Below are positions 1-8,837 of a DNA stretch of 62,207 nucleotides, in pieces. Both the position numbers and the translations under genes were made by a program. Source of the DNA: Candidatus Roseilinea sp. NK_OTU-006 (GTDB lineage: Bacteria; Chloroflexota; Anaerolineae; J036; Brachytrichaceae); the NCBI RefSeq assembly GCF_012931985.1, contig NZ_JAAFGM010000019.1, positions 1-62,207 of the forward strand. Direction: 5' to 3'. Positions within the stretch are counted from its first letter, which is position 1. Every line of letters begins with the position of its first letter. Under the pieces are notes generated by a model. That model was given only the letters and a program-made list of their open reading frames with translations. It was not told where the DNA came from and did not search any database.

Positions 1-83
1 TCCTTCTCCTGGCGATACAGGGCATACAACTGCTCGACGCTCTCAGCGATCTCAATCGGTTGTCGCGGTCGTCCTGTTCTCAT
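1..83 (-). CDS. Clipped N-terminus of a probable transposase or HTH protein
   Basis: An open frame on the minus strand starts at the ATG at 81-83 and runs off the window edge. Its first residues (MRTGRPRQPIEI, then a charged helix) resemble the start of IS630-type transposases and related helix-turn-helix proteins, which often begin with an RTGRP stretch. Only 27 residues are visible, so no catalytic residue can be checked. It could equally be another DNA-binding protein. Confidence 0.4.
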   Translation of the reverse strand, partial: MRTGRPRQPIEIAESVEQLYALYRQEK

Positions 84-140
84 ACGCCAAGTTTATTTAG
101 CACACCTTGACTCCGCAAGCGGTATTACTCCCTGCTCGTT

Positions 141-332
141 TTATGCCCGATCCGGGTTGCGCCGGCTTGTCGCCAGCGCGGCGACGATCAACGCTGCGAT
201 CACCAGCGCAATGCCCATCAGCGCGATGAACACGGCGTCGAACAGCCCCGGCAGTGTGGAGAGGGGCAGGATCAGGAACAGAACGATGGGGATCAGGATC
301 GGCCATGCGCCGTTCAAGTTGGTGCGTTTCAT
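141..332 (-). CDS. Small two-helix membrane protein
   Basis: A 63-residue protein starting at the ATG at 330-332; a GTG at 348-350 would add six residues. Two hydrophobic segments are visible, roughly residues 9-29 (WPILIPIVLFL) and 31-57 (FDAVFIALMG to IAALIVAALA), followed by a short basic tail. There is no signal peptidase site and no recognisable family. A competing longer frame over the same region reads as arginine- and proline-rich nonsense, so this hydrophobic frame is preferred. It stands alone, divergent from pyrG. Function unknown. Confidence 0.5.
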   Translation of the reverse strand: MKRTNLNGAWPILIPIVLFLILPLSTLPGLFDAVFIALMGIALVIAALIVAALATSRRNPDRA

Positions 333-578
333 AAGGGAATCTCGGTTCACGAATGACTACTGCGCTTGAGACCATGGCTTCGCTGCACGCGGCGGTTCGC
401 GACGGTCGCGCTTCTTGCGCGCCGGCGCGAATCCCCGGCGGCAGCGGTGCGATCACACGCCATTTGTTATACTTCAGATTGTCCGGGTAAGTCGGTTGGG
501 CTTAAAAGTATCCTGCCAGCTTACCAGACCCTTTCGTCTTAATCGTCCTTTTGCGGATCATCCACGCCGAATTCAATT

Positions 579-606
579 AGTAGGGAGCATGGCGGTGCTC
601 CCTACT
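579..606 (+). promoter_or_regulatory. pyrG leader hairpin that can compete for the SD
   Basis: A perfect 11-bp stem (AGTAGGGAGCA with TGCTCCCTACT) closes on a 6-nt loop, followed by TTTT at 611-614. The 5' arm carries AGGGAGCA (582-589). The same eight bases recur exactly 100 nt downstream at 682-689 as the Shine-Dalgarno region of pyrG. The 3' arm (596-603) can therefore pair with either copy, giving two mutually exclusive folds. The structure is seen directly; the regulatory role is inferred. Confidence 0.6.
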
Positions 607-613
607 GCGCTTT

Positions 614-635
614 TCGTGCTTGCGCGCAAGCACGA
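614..635 (+). promoter_or_regulatory. Second hairpin in the pyrG leader
   Basis: A perfect 22-bp palindrome centred on TTGCGCGCAA lies 8 nt after the first leader hairpin and 47 nt before the pyrG Shine-Dalgarno sequence. It would fold as a stable stem in the transcript or could be a protein-binding site on DNA. A possible -10 box, TATACT, lies at 468-473 without a convincing -35 box, which would make the pyrG leader about 210 nt long. Confidence 0.5.
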
Positions 636-692
636 TCGAAAGGTCAAATCGGAGAGTGCAAGATTCCATAGACTCTGTCCAAGGGAGCAATC

Positions 693-2420
693 ATGCCTAA
701 GTTCATTTTTTGCACCGGCGGCGTCGTCAGCTCGGTAGGCAAAGGCGTGACGGCGGCGGCCATCGGCCGCGTGCTGAAGGCGCGCAGTTTGCGCGTTGCG
801 ATCCAGAAGCTTGACCCGTATCTCAACGTGGATCCGGGCACGATGTCGCCCTATCAGCACGGCGAAGTCTTCGTGACCGAAGACGGCGCCGAGACCGACC
901 TCGATCTAGGCCACTACGAGCGCTTCATTGACGAGAACCTGACGCGCGCATGCAACGTGACCACCGGCCAGGTCTACAACGAGGTCATCAGCAAGGAGCG
1001 CCGGGGGGACTATCTGGGCAAGACCATCCAGGTGGTGCCGCACGTGACGAACGAGATCAAGCGGCGGATCTCACTGGTGGCCAAGAGCAGCACCGCCGAT
1101 GTGGTGATCGTCGAAGTGGGCGGCACGGTCGGCGACATCGAGGCCATGCCGTTTATCGAGGCCATCCGGCAGATGCGTCGCGATGTGGGGCGCGACAGCA
1201 CGTTTTACGTGCACGTCACTTTCCTGCCCAAGGTGGGCGCTACCGGCGAATTGAAGACCAAGCCCACGCAACACAGCGTGCGCGATCTGCGCGGCGCGGG
1301 CATCCAACCCGACGCCATCATCGCGCGCAGCGACGAGCCGGTAGATGACGCGCTGCGCGAGAAGATCGCCCTGTTTTGCGACGTCGAGCCGCGCGCGGTG
1401 TTGCCCATGGTGACCACGAACTACCTCTACGAAGTGCCGCTGATGCTGGAGGACATGGGCTTTGGGGATTACCTGTGTGAGCGGTTGCAGTTGAGCTGCC
1501 CGTCGGCCGATCTGAGCGCATGGCGGGCGATGTGCGCGGAGATGCGTCGGCCCAAGCCGCCGCTGCATATCGCCATCGTGGGCAAGTATGTCGAGCTGCA
1601 TGATGCCTACATGAGCGTGCGCGAAGCGCTCTATCACGCCGGCGTAGCCTGTGGACGCGATGTCCAGTTGGTTTGGCTCAACAGCGAGGCGCTCGAACGC
1701 GGCGAGGGACGAGATTGCCTGGAGCGCGTGGCCGGCATTGTGGTGCCGGGCGGGTTCGGTTATCGCGGCATCGAGGGCAAGATCATCGCGGCCCAATATG
1801 CGCGCGAAAATGCGGTGCCATACCTGGGGCTATGCCTGGGCATGCAGGTGATGTGCATCGAGTTCGCCCGCTTTGTGCTGAACAGCCGTGAGCCGAACAG
1901 CACCGAGTTCAACCACACCACCCCCTATCCGGTGATTGACTTGATGCCCGATCAGCGCGACATCAGCGACATGGGAGGGACAATGCGCTTGGGTGTGTAT
2001 CCGTGCCAGCTTGTGCCCGGCACCCGCGCGCACCGCGCTTACGTGAGCGCGCTGGACAAAAGCGAGCTATCCAGCGCGAACCCCGTCAACGGCATGCGCG
2101 GCGGCTCGGCTGTCGGCGCCGTCGTCGTGCACGAGCGTCATCGCCATCGCTTCGAGTTCAACAATGAGTTCCGCAAATCTTTGGGCGCCGCCGGCCTGGT
2201 ATTTAGCGGTCTTTCGCCGGACGGCCGGCTGGTGGAGATCTGCGAACTGCGGGATCACCCGTTCATGTTGGGCAGTCAGTTCCACCCGGAGTTCAAGAGC
2301 CGGCCGAATCGCCCGCATCCGCTGTTCAAGGCGTTTATCGAGGCAGCGATCGAATACGACAGGGGGGCACCGCTGATCAAACCGATGATCGTCGAGTCTC
2401 CGACGCAGTCGGCCGAGTAA
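693..2420 (+). CDS. pyrG: CTP synthase
   Basis: Cytosolic enzyme that aminates UTP to CTP using ATP and glutamine, the last step of pyrimidine nucleotide synthesis. The N-terminal synthetase domain (about residues 1-270) carries the P-loop-like [10 protein letters not shown] at 9-18. The C-terminal class I glutamine amidotransferase domain has the catalytic Cys381 in GLCLGMQ and the His531-Pro-Glu533 pair. At 575 residues it is longer than the usual 535-550; the excess is mainly an unusual linker of about 25 residues near residue 450 ([10 protein letters not shown] onward), just before the conserved [12 protein letters not shown]. The start follows an AGGGAG Shine-Dalgarno sequence. It stands alone, convergent with mutS, behind a structured leader. 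Confidence 0.97.
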   Translation: MPKFIFCTGGVVSSVGKGVTAAAIGRVLKARSLRVAIQKLDPYLNVDPGTMSPYQHGEVFVTEDGAETDLDLGHYERFIDENLTRACNVTTGQVYNEVISKERRGDYLGKTIQVVPHVTNEIKRRISLVAKSSTADVVIVEVGGTVGDIEAMPFIEAIRQMRRDVGRDSTFYVHVTFLPKVGATGELKTKPTQHSVRDLRGAGIQPDAIIARSDEPVDDALREKIALFCDVEPRAVLPMVTTNYLYEVPLMLEDMGFGDYLCERLQLSCPSADLSAWRAMCAEMRRPKPPLHIAIVGKYVELHDAYMSVREALYHAGVACGRDVQLVWLNSEALERGEGRDCLERVAGIVVPGGFGYRGIEGKIIAAQYARENAVPYLGLCLGMQVMCIEFARFVLNSREPNSTEFNHTTPYPVIDLMPDQRDISDMGGTMRLGVYPCQLVPGTRAHRAYVSALDKSELSSANPVNGMRGGSAVGAVVVHERHRHRFEFNNEFRKSLGAAGLVFSGLSPDGRLVEICELRDHPFMLGSQFHPEFKSRPNRPHPLFKAFIEAAIEYDRGAPLIKPMIVESPTQSAE

Positions 2421-2499
2421 GTCGCAGCGGCCCCAGGCTCCCTGGCGCCCGGCCTCTGGCTGCACGCCGATGGCCGATGCACGCGCGGCGTGCGGCCGG

Positions 2500-5127
2500 T
2501 CACAGGAGCTTCTTCAACTCGTAGAGCGCCGTCAGCGCTTCCAGCGGGCTGAGCGCGTTGGGATCGAGTTGCTTGAGCTTCTCCAGCGCCGGCGATGGCT
2601 CGGCGAAGAGCGACATCTGCGCCGGGCGATCCTCAGTCGGCGTGGGGCGCTCATGCGCCCGTTGCCCGTTCTCCAGTTCCTTCAACACATCTTGCGCGCG
2701 GTGCACGACGGCCGGCGGCAGGCCGGCCAACTGCGCTACATGGATGCCATACGATCGGTCGGCGCCGCCGGCGATCACCTTGTGCAGAAAGACGATCTGT
2801 CCGCCTTCCTCGCTCACCGCAACGTTGTAGTTGCGTACGTGGGGCAGCACATCGGCCAGTCGGATCAGCTCGTGGTAGTGTGTGGCGAATAGCGTCAATG
2901 GGCGGTGCTCAGGGTGGTTGTGCAGATACTCGACGACGGCCCAGGCGATGGCCAGGCCATCGTAGGTGCTGGTGCCGCGACCGATTTCGTCGAGGATGAC
3001 CAGGCTGCGCGATGTGCAGTGGTGCAGGATGTTGGCCGTCTCCACCATCTCGACCATGAAGGTGCTCTGGCCGGCGGTCAGCTCGTCCTGAGCGCCGATG
3101 CGGGTGAAGATGCGGTCCACGATGCACAGGTCGGCCTCGCGCGCCGGCACGTAGCTGCCGATTTGCGCCATCAGCGCGATTAACGCCACCTGGCGCATGT
3201 AGCTGCTCTTGCCGCTCATGTTCGGGCCGGTGATGATCAGGATGCGCGCGTCACGGTCGAGATGGGCGTCGTTCGGCGTGAATGGGGTTTCGCGCAGCAA
3301 ATGCTCGATGACCGGATGCCGGCCGTCTTTGATTGCGATGCGGCCTTCGTCGTTGAAGCGCGGGCGACAGTAATGGTTGCGGGCGGCCACTTCGGCCAAG
3401 GCTGCAGCCACATCCAGGCGCGCAATGACCTGCGCCGCCTCCAGCAGCGCCCTGGCATGCGCGGCGATGGCCTGGTTGATCTCGATGAGCAAGCGCCGTT
3501 CAATCTCGGCGATGCGCTCGTCGGCGTTCAGGATGAGCGCCTCATACTCCTTCAACTGCGGCGTGATGTAGCGCTCGGCGTTGGTCAGCGTTTGTTTGCG
3601 GATGTAGTCGTTGGGGATGGCGTCGCGGTGCGCGTGCGTCACCTCGATGTAGTAGCCAAAGACCTTATTGTAGCCGACCTTGAGCGACTTGATGCCGGTG
3701 CGTTCCCGCTCGACCCGCTCGAGGTTGGCCACCCAGCGCTTGGCGTCGCGCGCGGCGCGATGCACGCTGTCCAGCTCGGCGCTGAAGCCGGGCTGGATGA
3801 AGCCGTCGTCATCCGGCTCGTCCTTAATCGCCGCGGCGATCAGGTCGGCGACGGCGCGCAGGCCGGCAATGAGGGGCTGGAGATCGGAGATTAGAGACTG
3901 GGGATTGGAAGATAGGCGATGCGCAATCTCCAATCTCCAATCGCCAATCTCTACGACGCGCGCGCACGCCGCCTTCAAATTCAGCAGATCGCGCGGCGTG
4001 GCGATGCCGCTGAGCACCCGCGTCGTCAGCCGCTCCAGGTCGGGCATCTGCTTTAGCGCGTCGCGCAGCTTGGCCCGCAACAGCGCGTCGCCAAACAGCG
4101 CATCCACCTGGGCCAGGCGCGCTTCGATGGCTGCCTGGTCGAGCAACGGCTGGGCAATCCACGCGCGCAGCAGGCGTGCGCCCATCGGCGAGAGCGTCTT
4201 GTCGAGCACGCCCAGCAGCGTTGGCGTCGTCTTGCCGCCGCCGGCGGCCGGCCGGAGCGGCTCGAGCAGCTCCAGATTGCGGCGCGTCACGGCATCCAAC
4301 CCCATGAACTGCGACACGGCATAGGTGCGCAACTCGCGGAGTTGGCTCAACGCCGCCGGCTGGGTCTCGCGCAGGTAGGCGATGATGGCGCCGGCAGCGC
4401 GCAGGGCATATGGCTTCTCCTCTATCCCGAACCCTTGTAGCGTGCTGACCTTGAAATGGTCGAGCAATGCTTGGCGCGCGTGGCTCAACTCGAAACGGTA
4501 GGAGGGGAGCGGGGTCGTGGGGTAGGGCGAATCGTCTCGCCCGGCCGGCGTCGGGCGTCCCCCGTCATTCGGCGTGAGCATTTCACGCGGCTGGATGCGC
4601 GCCAGCTCGCGCTCCAACTCCACCCGGCTCTCCAGTTGTGTGGCGCAGAACTCGCCGGTGGTAATGTCGCAGTAAGCTAAGCCGATGGGCGATTGCGTCG
4701 TGGCCTGTCGCTCGTCGTTCGCTGCAGCGCCGATGACCGCGGACAGGTAGTTGGGGCGCGCCGCGTCCAGCATGCCCGGCTCGACGACGGTGCCGGGGGT
4801 GATGACGCGGCGCACTTCGCGGGGCATCAGGCCGTTGATCGCTTCGTTGCCGACCTGGTCGGCGATGGCAACCCGATAGCCGCGCGCGATCAGTCGAGCG
4901 ATGTAGCCCTCGGCGGCGTGATGGGGCACGCCGGCCATCGGGATGCGCACGTCTTTGGCCACCGGACGCGAGGTCAGCGCCACGTCCAGTTCGCGCGCCA
5001 CCAGCTCGGCGTCGGCGTCGAAGGTCTCGTAAAAATCGCCCAGCCGGAAGAACAGGATGCAATCGGGATATTGGCGCTTGAGTTCGAGGTATTGCCGGCG
5101 GATCGGCGTCGCGCTTGCTTCGGACAT
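2500..5127 (-). CDS. mutS: DNA mismatch repair ATPase MutS
   Basis: Recognises base mismatches and small loops and starts methyl-independent or MutL-dependent repair. The N-terminal mismatch-binding domain holds the Phe-Tyr-Glu motif at residues 32-34 (GDFYETF). The clamp and lever domains follow, then the ABC-type ATPase with Walker A GPNMSGKSS at 634-642, a Walker B ending LVILDEIGRGTS and the ATHYHEL switch. Length 875 is normal for MutS1. An oddity is a segment at about residues 391-418, rich in repeated IGDWRLEI and LISDLQP-like units, encoded by a direct-repeat block at about 3878-3955 and lying in the lever domain. The start codon is only about 26 bp from a divergent thioesterase gene. 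Confidence 0.97.
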   Translation of the reverse strand: MSEASATPIRRQYLELKRQYPDCILFFRLGDFYETFDADAELVARELDVALTSRPVAKDVRIPMAGVPHHAAEGYIARLIARGYRVAIADQVGNEAINGLMPREVRRVITPGTVVEPGMLDAARPNYLSAVIGAAANDERQATTQSPIGLAYCDITTGEFCATQLESRVELERELARIQPREMLTPNDGGRPTPAGRDDSPYPTTPLPSYRFELSHARQALLDHFKVSTLQGFGIEEKPYALRAAGAIIAYLRETQPAALSQLRELRTYAVSQFMGLDAVTRRNLELLEPLRPAAGGGKTTPTLLGVLDKTLSPMGARLLRAWIAQPLLDQAAIEARLAQVDALFGDALLRAKLRDALKQMPDLERLTTRVLSGIATPRDLLNLKAACARVVEIGDWRLEIAHRLSSNPQSLISDLQPLIAGLRAVADLIAAAIKDEPDDDGFIQPGFSAELDSVHRAARDAKRWVANLERVERERTGIKSLKVGYNKVFGYYIEVTHAHRDAIPNDYIRKQTLTNAERYITPQLKEYEALILNADERIAEIERRLLIEINQAIAAHARALLEAAQVIARLDVAAALAEVAARNHYCRPRFNDEGRIAIKDGRHPVIEHLLRETPFTPNDAHLDRDARILIITGPNMSGKSSYMRQVALIALMAQIGSYVPAREADLCIVDRIFTRIGAQDELTAGQSTFMVEMVETANILHHCTSRSLVILDEIGRGTSTYDGLAIAWAVVEYLHNHPEHRPLTLFATHYHELIRLADVLPHVRNYNVAVSEEGGQIVFLHKVIAGGADRSYGIHVAQLAGLPPAVVHRAQDVLKELENGQRAHERPTPTEDRPAQMSLFAEPSPALEKLKQLDPNALSPLEALTALYELKKLL
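3878..3955. repeat. Low-complexity repeat block inside mutS
   Basis: On the + strand this block alternates GAGATTAGAGACTGG-type and CAATCTCCAAT-type units and forms partial inverted repeats. The 12-mer CAATCGCCAATC at 3938-3949 also occurs in the non-coding stretch at 29377-29388, which suggests a dispersed repeat family. It stays open in the mutS frame. Confidence 0.6.
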
Positions 5128-5153
5128 CGGCGCGATGATGATAGCATGTGGCT

Positions 5154-5636
5154 ATGACGACTATGCGCCCTCGCGAAGTGACCCTGCGCTTCTTTGCCCA
5201 GCCCACGGAGCAGAACGTGCTCGGCAAGGTGCATGGCGGTGCAGTGATGAAGTGGATTGACGAGGCCGGCGCGGCCGTCGCCATCGGTTGGAGCGGCCAG
5301 ACCTGCGTCACGGTCTACGTCGGCGGTATTCGCTTTGTCAAGCCCATCCTCATCGGCAGCCTGGTGGAGGTGCACGCCCGGTTGATCCACACCGGCCGCA
5401 CCAGCATGCACGTCGCGGTGGATGTGCGCGCCAGCGATCCGCGCGACGGCGTCTACGTCCAGACCACGCACTGCATCATCGGCTATGTGGCGATAGACGC
5501 AGAAGGCCGGCCGATGGCGGTGCCGCAGTGGCAACCGCAGACGCCGGAGGACATCGCCCTGCAGCAGCACGCCGTGAATGCCATGGCGCTCAGCAAGCGC
5601 ATCGAAGAAGAGATGCGCCGGTTTATGCAGGTGTAG
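5154..5636 (+). CDS. Acyl-CoA thioesterase, hotdog fold (YciA/BACH type)
   Basis: Hydrolyses acyl-CoA to free acid and CoA in the cytosol. The 160-residue protein has the family's signature early stretch, QNVLGKVHGGAVMKWID, containing the catalytic-site HGG and the helix Asp, followed by a single hotdog beta sheet and a basic C-terminal helix. The ATG at 5154 is preferred; a GTG at 5148 and an ATG at 5163 are also in frame, and no Shine-Dalgarno sequence is visible. It is divergent from mutS, with which it shares a very short promoter interval. Confidence 0.88.
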   Translation: MTTMRPREVTLRFFAQPTEQNVLGKVHGGAVMKWIDEAGAAVAIGWSGQTCVTVYVGGIRFVKPILIGSLVEVHARLIHTGRTSMHVAVDVRASDPRDGVYVQTTHCIIGYVAIDAEGRPMAVPQWQPQTPEDIALQQHAVNAMALSKRIEEEMRRFMQV

Positions 5637-5652
5637 GGAGCTCAGGCCGCAG

Positions 5653-5669
5653 GCGCAGCCTGGCTGCGC
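5653..5669. terminator. Inverted repeat between convergent genes
   Basis: GCGCAGCC and GGCTGCGC are perfect reverse complements separated by one base, lying between the ends of the thioesterase gene and the AlbA-domain gene. There is no T tract on either strand, so termination here is a weak inference. Confidence 0.3.
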
Positions 5670-5698
5670 TGAATCGCGGCGGGCGTTCGCGCGCGATG

Positions 5699-7060
5699 CT
5701 ACTTGAGGATGTAGTATGTCCCGCGTTTGTCGCCGATGCGCAGGATCAGTCCGCGCTCCACCATGTCCACGAAGTCGCGCCGAAGCGTCTCCGGGTTCAC
5801 ATCGGGACACAGCTCCTGATAATCGCGGTTGGTGATGCGTCCGTTGGCCTTGAGATAGGCCAGCATCTTCTGCCAGCGCTGTTGCTGCGCCGTCTGTGGC
5901 GGGGGGAGGGCTTCCGACTCGATCGCCTTGGCGTAGAGCGTCACGGCGAAGCCGGCTTCGGTCTCCTCGAACGCCGGCGGGGGCTGGTCGGCTTCCTTCA
6001 TGGCGCGCACCATGCGGTCTATGCCATAGCCCAGCCGCTCGATGAAGCCCATGTCGGCCAACACTTGGACGATCGCTTCGTTGCGCGAATAGCGTTCGCG
6101 CAGCAGGTTTTTCAAGGTGATGTGGCCGGGCAAACGGCCGGGGCTGCGCACCTCCACGCGGTCGCTGAACATCAGCACGTGAATGGGGTTGCCGGTCAGG
6201 CGGTAATCGCGGTGAGCGACGGCGTTGACTACGGCCTCGCGCAACACGCCGGGGGGGTAGAGCGGCTCGTCGCGGCGCTGCCAATCGCGCAGCCGCGCGC
6301 GGTGCGCCAAGTGCTCGGCCAGGAAGGCTTCGGCGCGGCGGATCTGTTCCGGCAAGGTCCCGCCGATGGTCTGCCGAGCGAAGACATCGCCCATCTCGGT
6401 GCCGCCGAAGCGCGCGCAGAGGATCTCCGCACTGCGCACCCAGCGCTGGGGCTGCCGGCCGAATAACAACAGCCCGGCGAAGGTGGGCTTGACCTGTGGG
6501 CCGCGCTTGACCAGGCACCCGCGCCGCAGCAGCACGTCCTCTGCGTCCTCATCGCCGACCCTCGCCTGCTGCGCATAGGCCTCTGCTTTCGGCCAATCCA
6601 GGTCGTCGCGGCCTGCGCCGCTCGGCGTGGCCGACTCCCACGTGCTCTCGCCGCGCACGAGCATCAGCTCGCGCAGCGCCCGCGCCCCCAGGGCGACGTT
6701 GCGTCCGTTCTCGCGGGTCAGGTAGCGCCCGTCCAGACTATAGACGTTGGGCAGGCCCTCCGGCACTTCGACGATCAGGGCTTCCGGCGCATTCGGATCG
6801 CTGCCGACGAAGTAGGGCAACGGCGCAATCAGGCGTGGTTCGCTCATGAGCATGGCCTGCAGCGCGCGGTCGCGTGCCTCTTCGGGCGAAACTTTGTCTT
6901 TTGCGCCGAAAGGGATGACGAGCACGCCGCCGCGCGCGTTGGCCAGCGCGACCAGCGAGCGCGCCATACGTTCTGGCCCGGCCACGTTGGGCGAGAGCAC
7001 TTCGATGCGCGCACCGGGTCCGGCGGCAAGCAGTTTCTTCACATCGGCGCTGGTCAGCAT
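5699..7060 (-). CDS. AlbA_2/Schlafen-domain putative transcriptional regulator
   Basis: The protein has the layout of the RecG-like putative regulators. An N-terminal AlbA_2 (Schlafen-type) nucleic-acid-binding domain spans about residues 1-120 (ANARGGVLVIPFG is typical). A GHKL-like HATPase_c_4 region follows with the family's REAVVNAVAHRDY motif near residue 255. A C-terminal winged-helix segment (ITNRDYQELCPDVNPETLRRDF) ends the protein. The ATG at 7058-7060 gives 453 residues; an upstream start at 7135 would overlap the preceding gene by 11 bp. It follows the lamin-tail-domain gene on the same strand and is probably co-transcribed with it. Its target is unknown. Confidence 0.82.
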   Translation of the reverse strand: MLTSADVKKLLAAGPGARIEVLSPNVAGPERMARSLVALANARGGVLVIPFGAKDKVSPEEARDRALQAMLMSEPRLIAPLPYFVGSDPNAPEALIVEVPEGLPNVYSLDGRYLTRENGRNVALGARALRELMLVRGESTWESATPSGAGRDDLDWPKAEAYAQQARVGDEDAEDVLLRRGCLVKRGPQVKPTFAGLLLFGRQPQRWVRSAEILCARFGGTEMGDVFARQTIGGTLPEQIRRAEAFLAEHLAHRARLRDWQRRDEPLYPPGVLREAVVNAVAHRDYRLTGNPIHVLMFSDRVEVRSPGRLPGHITLKNLLRERYSRNEAIVQVLADMGFIERLGYGIDRMVRAMKEADQPPPAFEETEAGFAVTLYAKAIESEALPPPQTAQQQRWQKMLAYLKANGRITNRDYQELCPDVNPETLRRDFVDMVERGLILRIGDKRGTYYILK

Positions 7061-7124
7061 TTGTATAAGGCGAGTGTCGGATGAGAGGCGACGAATGTCA
7101 AGATTGCGCAACGGGGCGCCTGTG

Positions 7125-7751
7125 TTATCGCACAAGGTAAGTCGCGATCACTTCATCGCCTCGGCGCAGCACCACTTCGTCGCCCACGCGCCACACGGCC
7201 TCCGATTGATTCCAGAACAGATCGGTCGGCACGTCCACGCCGCTGGTCGTGTGCAGGTTGATGAAGCTCTCCTTGAGCAGCACCACATTGCCAAAGGTGT
7301 AGGCTTTGCCGCGAGGGTTGGCAAGCGTCCAGCCCGTCAGGTCCACCGCGTCGCCTTCGTTCACGATCACCACGGCTTCGCGCGTGCGCTGGCCGGGATA
7401 GATGACGGCGCTGATGCGTACATTGGGGACGGTGCCTCGGGTGGCCTGCGCAAGCGTCTGAGTCGTCGCGGTGGGTTGGGGCGGCAGCGTAACCGCTTCG
7501 GCGGTGCCGGCCGCTTGATGAGCGGCAAACAGATCGCCGGCCGGCGGGATGTTTGTGCCCTCGGCGACAGGTGGAGCAGCATCGGCGGCGGCGGCGATCG
7601 GCTGAGTCGCAGCGGCGACGATCCGGGTCGTGGCCGGTCGGCTCACCGCTTGCGTGAACGCTTGCACAACGAGGAACGCAGTGACGGCCGAAACGAGCAC
7701 GTTGATCAACAAGAAGATGATCCAGTTGCGAGCTCGAAACGGTGACTGCAT
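7125..7751 (-). CDS. Membrane-anchored lamin-tail-domain protein
   Basis: The 208-residue protein starts with a short basic stretch and one transmembrane helix (about residues 9-30, NWIIFLLINVLVSAVTAFL). An alanine-, proline- and threonine-rich linker follows, and then an LTD-like beta-sandwich domain (about 95-205) with the usual NEGDAVDLTGWTL and GDEVVLRRG turns. It is probably exposed outside the cytoplasmic membrane. The ATG at 7749-7751 is chosen because the hydrophobic helix follows directly; the longer frame adds an arginine-rich tail. Substrate or partner unknown. Confidence 0.75.
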   Translation of the reverse strand: MQSPFRARNWIIFLLINVLVSAVTAFLVVQAFTQAVSRPATTRIVAAATQPIAAAADAAPPVAEGTNIPPAGDLFAAHQAAGTAEAVTLPPQPTATTQTLAQATRGTVPNVRISAVIYPGQRTREAVVIVNEGDAVDLTGWTLANPRGKAYTFGNVVLLKESFINLHTTSGVDVPTDLFWNQSEAVWRVGDEVVLRRGDEVIATYLVR

Positions 7752-7783
7752 AGGCGAAATATAGCACGCGCGGCGCGCCGCGG

Positions 7784-7813
7784 TTGTCATGGATAGAACA
7801 TCTGTGCTACACT
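7784..7813 (+). promoter_or_regulatory. Promoter of the recombinase-like gene
   Basis: TTGTCA (7784-7789) and TACACT (7808-7813) are spaced by 18 bp. Transcription would begin about 7 nt later, at or next to the ATG at 7820, implying a leaderless or nearly leaderless mRNA. Confidence 0.5.
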
Positions 7814-7819
7814 GTCGGC

Positions 7820-8755
7820 ATGGCGACGGTAACTCGATTGGATGAAGCGCTGCTGGCCTACGCTCAGCACCTCGAGCGCCGGCCGATCAGCGACAACACG
7901 CGCAAAGCCTTCTGGGGCGATGTGAATCGGTTTGCCCGCTTTCTCATGGCCGAGAGCCAGCTTATCCCGCCGCTAAGCTCCATCACCAGCGACCGCATTC
8001 GCGCGTTTATCGCCCATGAGGAGCGTCGCAAGAACGCCAATAGCCCCAAGTCCGTCGAACGCCGCCTGACGTCGGTCAAAGTCTTCTTCCGCTGGCTGCG
8101 CGAATGCGGCTACATCGCAGTGGATCCCGCCGATAGCGTGCCCTACAAGCCGCTGGTGGATCCGCTGCCGGCGCATCTGACCGAAGCACAGGCGGCGGCC
8201 GTGTTGCAGGCGGCTCGCCGGGTCGCCGCCGGCGCGCGGCCTGACACGCGAGCGTTGGCCATCATCTCCCTTGTGCTGGAGACCGGCATCAAGAAGAGCG
8301 AGTGCTTGCGGCTGACGCGTGACGACCTCGACCGCGACGCGCGCCAGATATGGGTGCGCTACGACAAGAAGCACTTGAAGTTCAAAGAGCGGCAGTTGCC
8401 CATCTCTGCCGAGTGCCTACAGGCGCTGGATGAGCATCTGCGCCGCCGACAACCGCGCGGTCGGTTGTTTGACTGCACCGGCCGCAACCTGGAATACATC
8501 TTCAACCGCAAGATCGCGCCGCAGGCAGGTCTGGATTCGCTCACCTTCGAGATGCTGCGCTGGACGTGTGCGCTGCGCGACTACCGCGCCGGGACGATGG
8601 ACGAGGAGCAGCTCCAATATAAATACGGCCTGTCGCCGCTTGCTTGGAAGGAGATGGAGGCGAAGCTCGCCCGCATCGTCCGGGGCGAGGCCGGCCGCGC
8701 TTCAAACGCGCGCCGGGGTGGAAGTGCGACGGATGAACGTCAGGCCGACAACTGA
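7820..8755 (+). CDS. Degenerate XerC/D-like tyrosine recombinase
   Basis: A 311-residue protein with the phage-integrase layout. The N-terminal SAM-like core-binding domain spans about residues 4-100 (ISDNTRKAFWGDVNRF). The catalytic-type domain runs from about 115 to 290. The fold markers remain (SLVLETGIKKSECLRLT, LTFEMLRWTCALRDYRAG), but the active site looks lost. The first catalytic Arg is Lys (GIKKSE instead of GIRRSE), both His positions are replaced, and the position of the Tyr nucleophile near LSPLAWKEM holds no Tyr; only the second Arg (MLR) remains. It may be a non-catalytic DNA-binding relative. The start at 7820 matches a close upstream promoter. Confidence 0.8.
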   Translation: MATVTRLDEALLAYAQHLERRPISDNTRKAFWGDVNRFARFLMAESQLIPPLSSITSDRIRAFIAHEERRKNANSPKSVERRLTSVKVFFRWLRECGYIAVDPADSVPYKPLVDPLPAHLTEAQAAAVLQAARRVAAGARPDTRALAIISLVLETGIKKSECLRLTRDDLDRDARQIWVRYDKKHLKFKERQLPISAECLQALDEHLRRRQPRGRLFDCTGRNLEYIFNRKIAPQAGLDSLTFEMLRWTCALRDYRAGTMDEEQLQYKYGLSPLAWKEMEAKLARIVRGEAGRASNARRGGSATDERQADN

Positions 8756-8837
8756 CCTGATCACCGCTCCCACGCCCGGCGTCGGTCGTAGCGCGCAACC
8801 CAGCGCAAGCGTATTCGTCGGCAGAATCGCCGCTGCC

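Noticed and set aside
97..456. 119-codon minus-strand frame at the left end
   Set aside because: Arg/Pro-rich composition; the overlapping hydrophobic 63-residue frame is far more protein-like.
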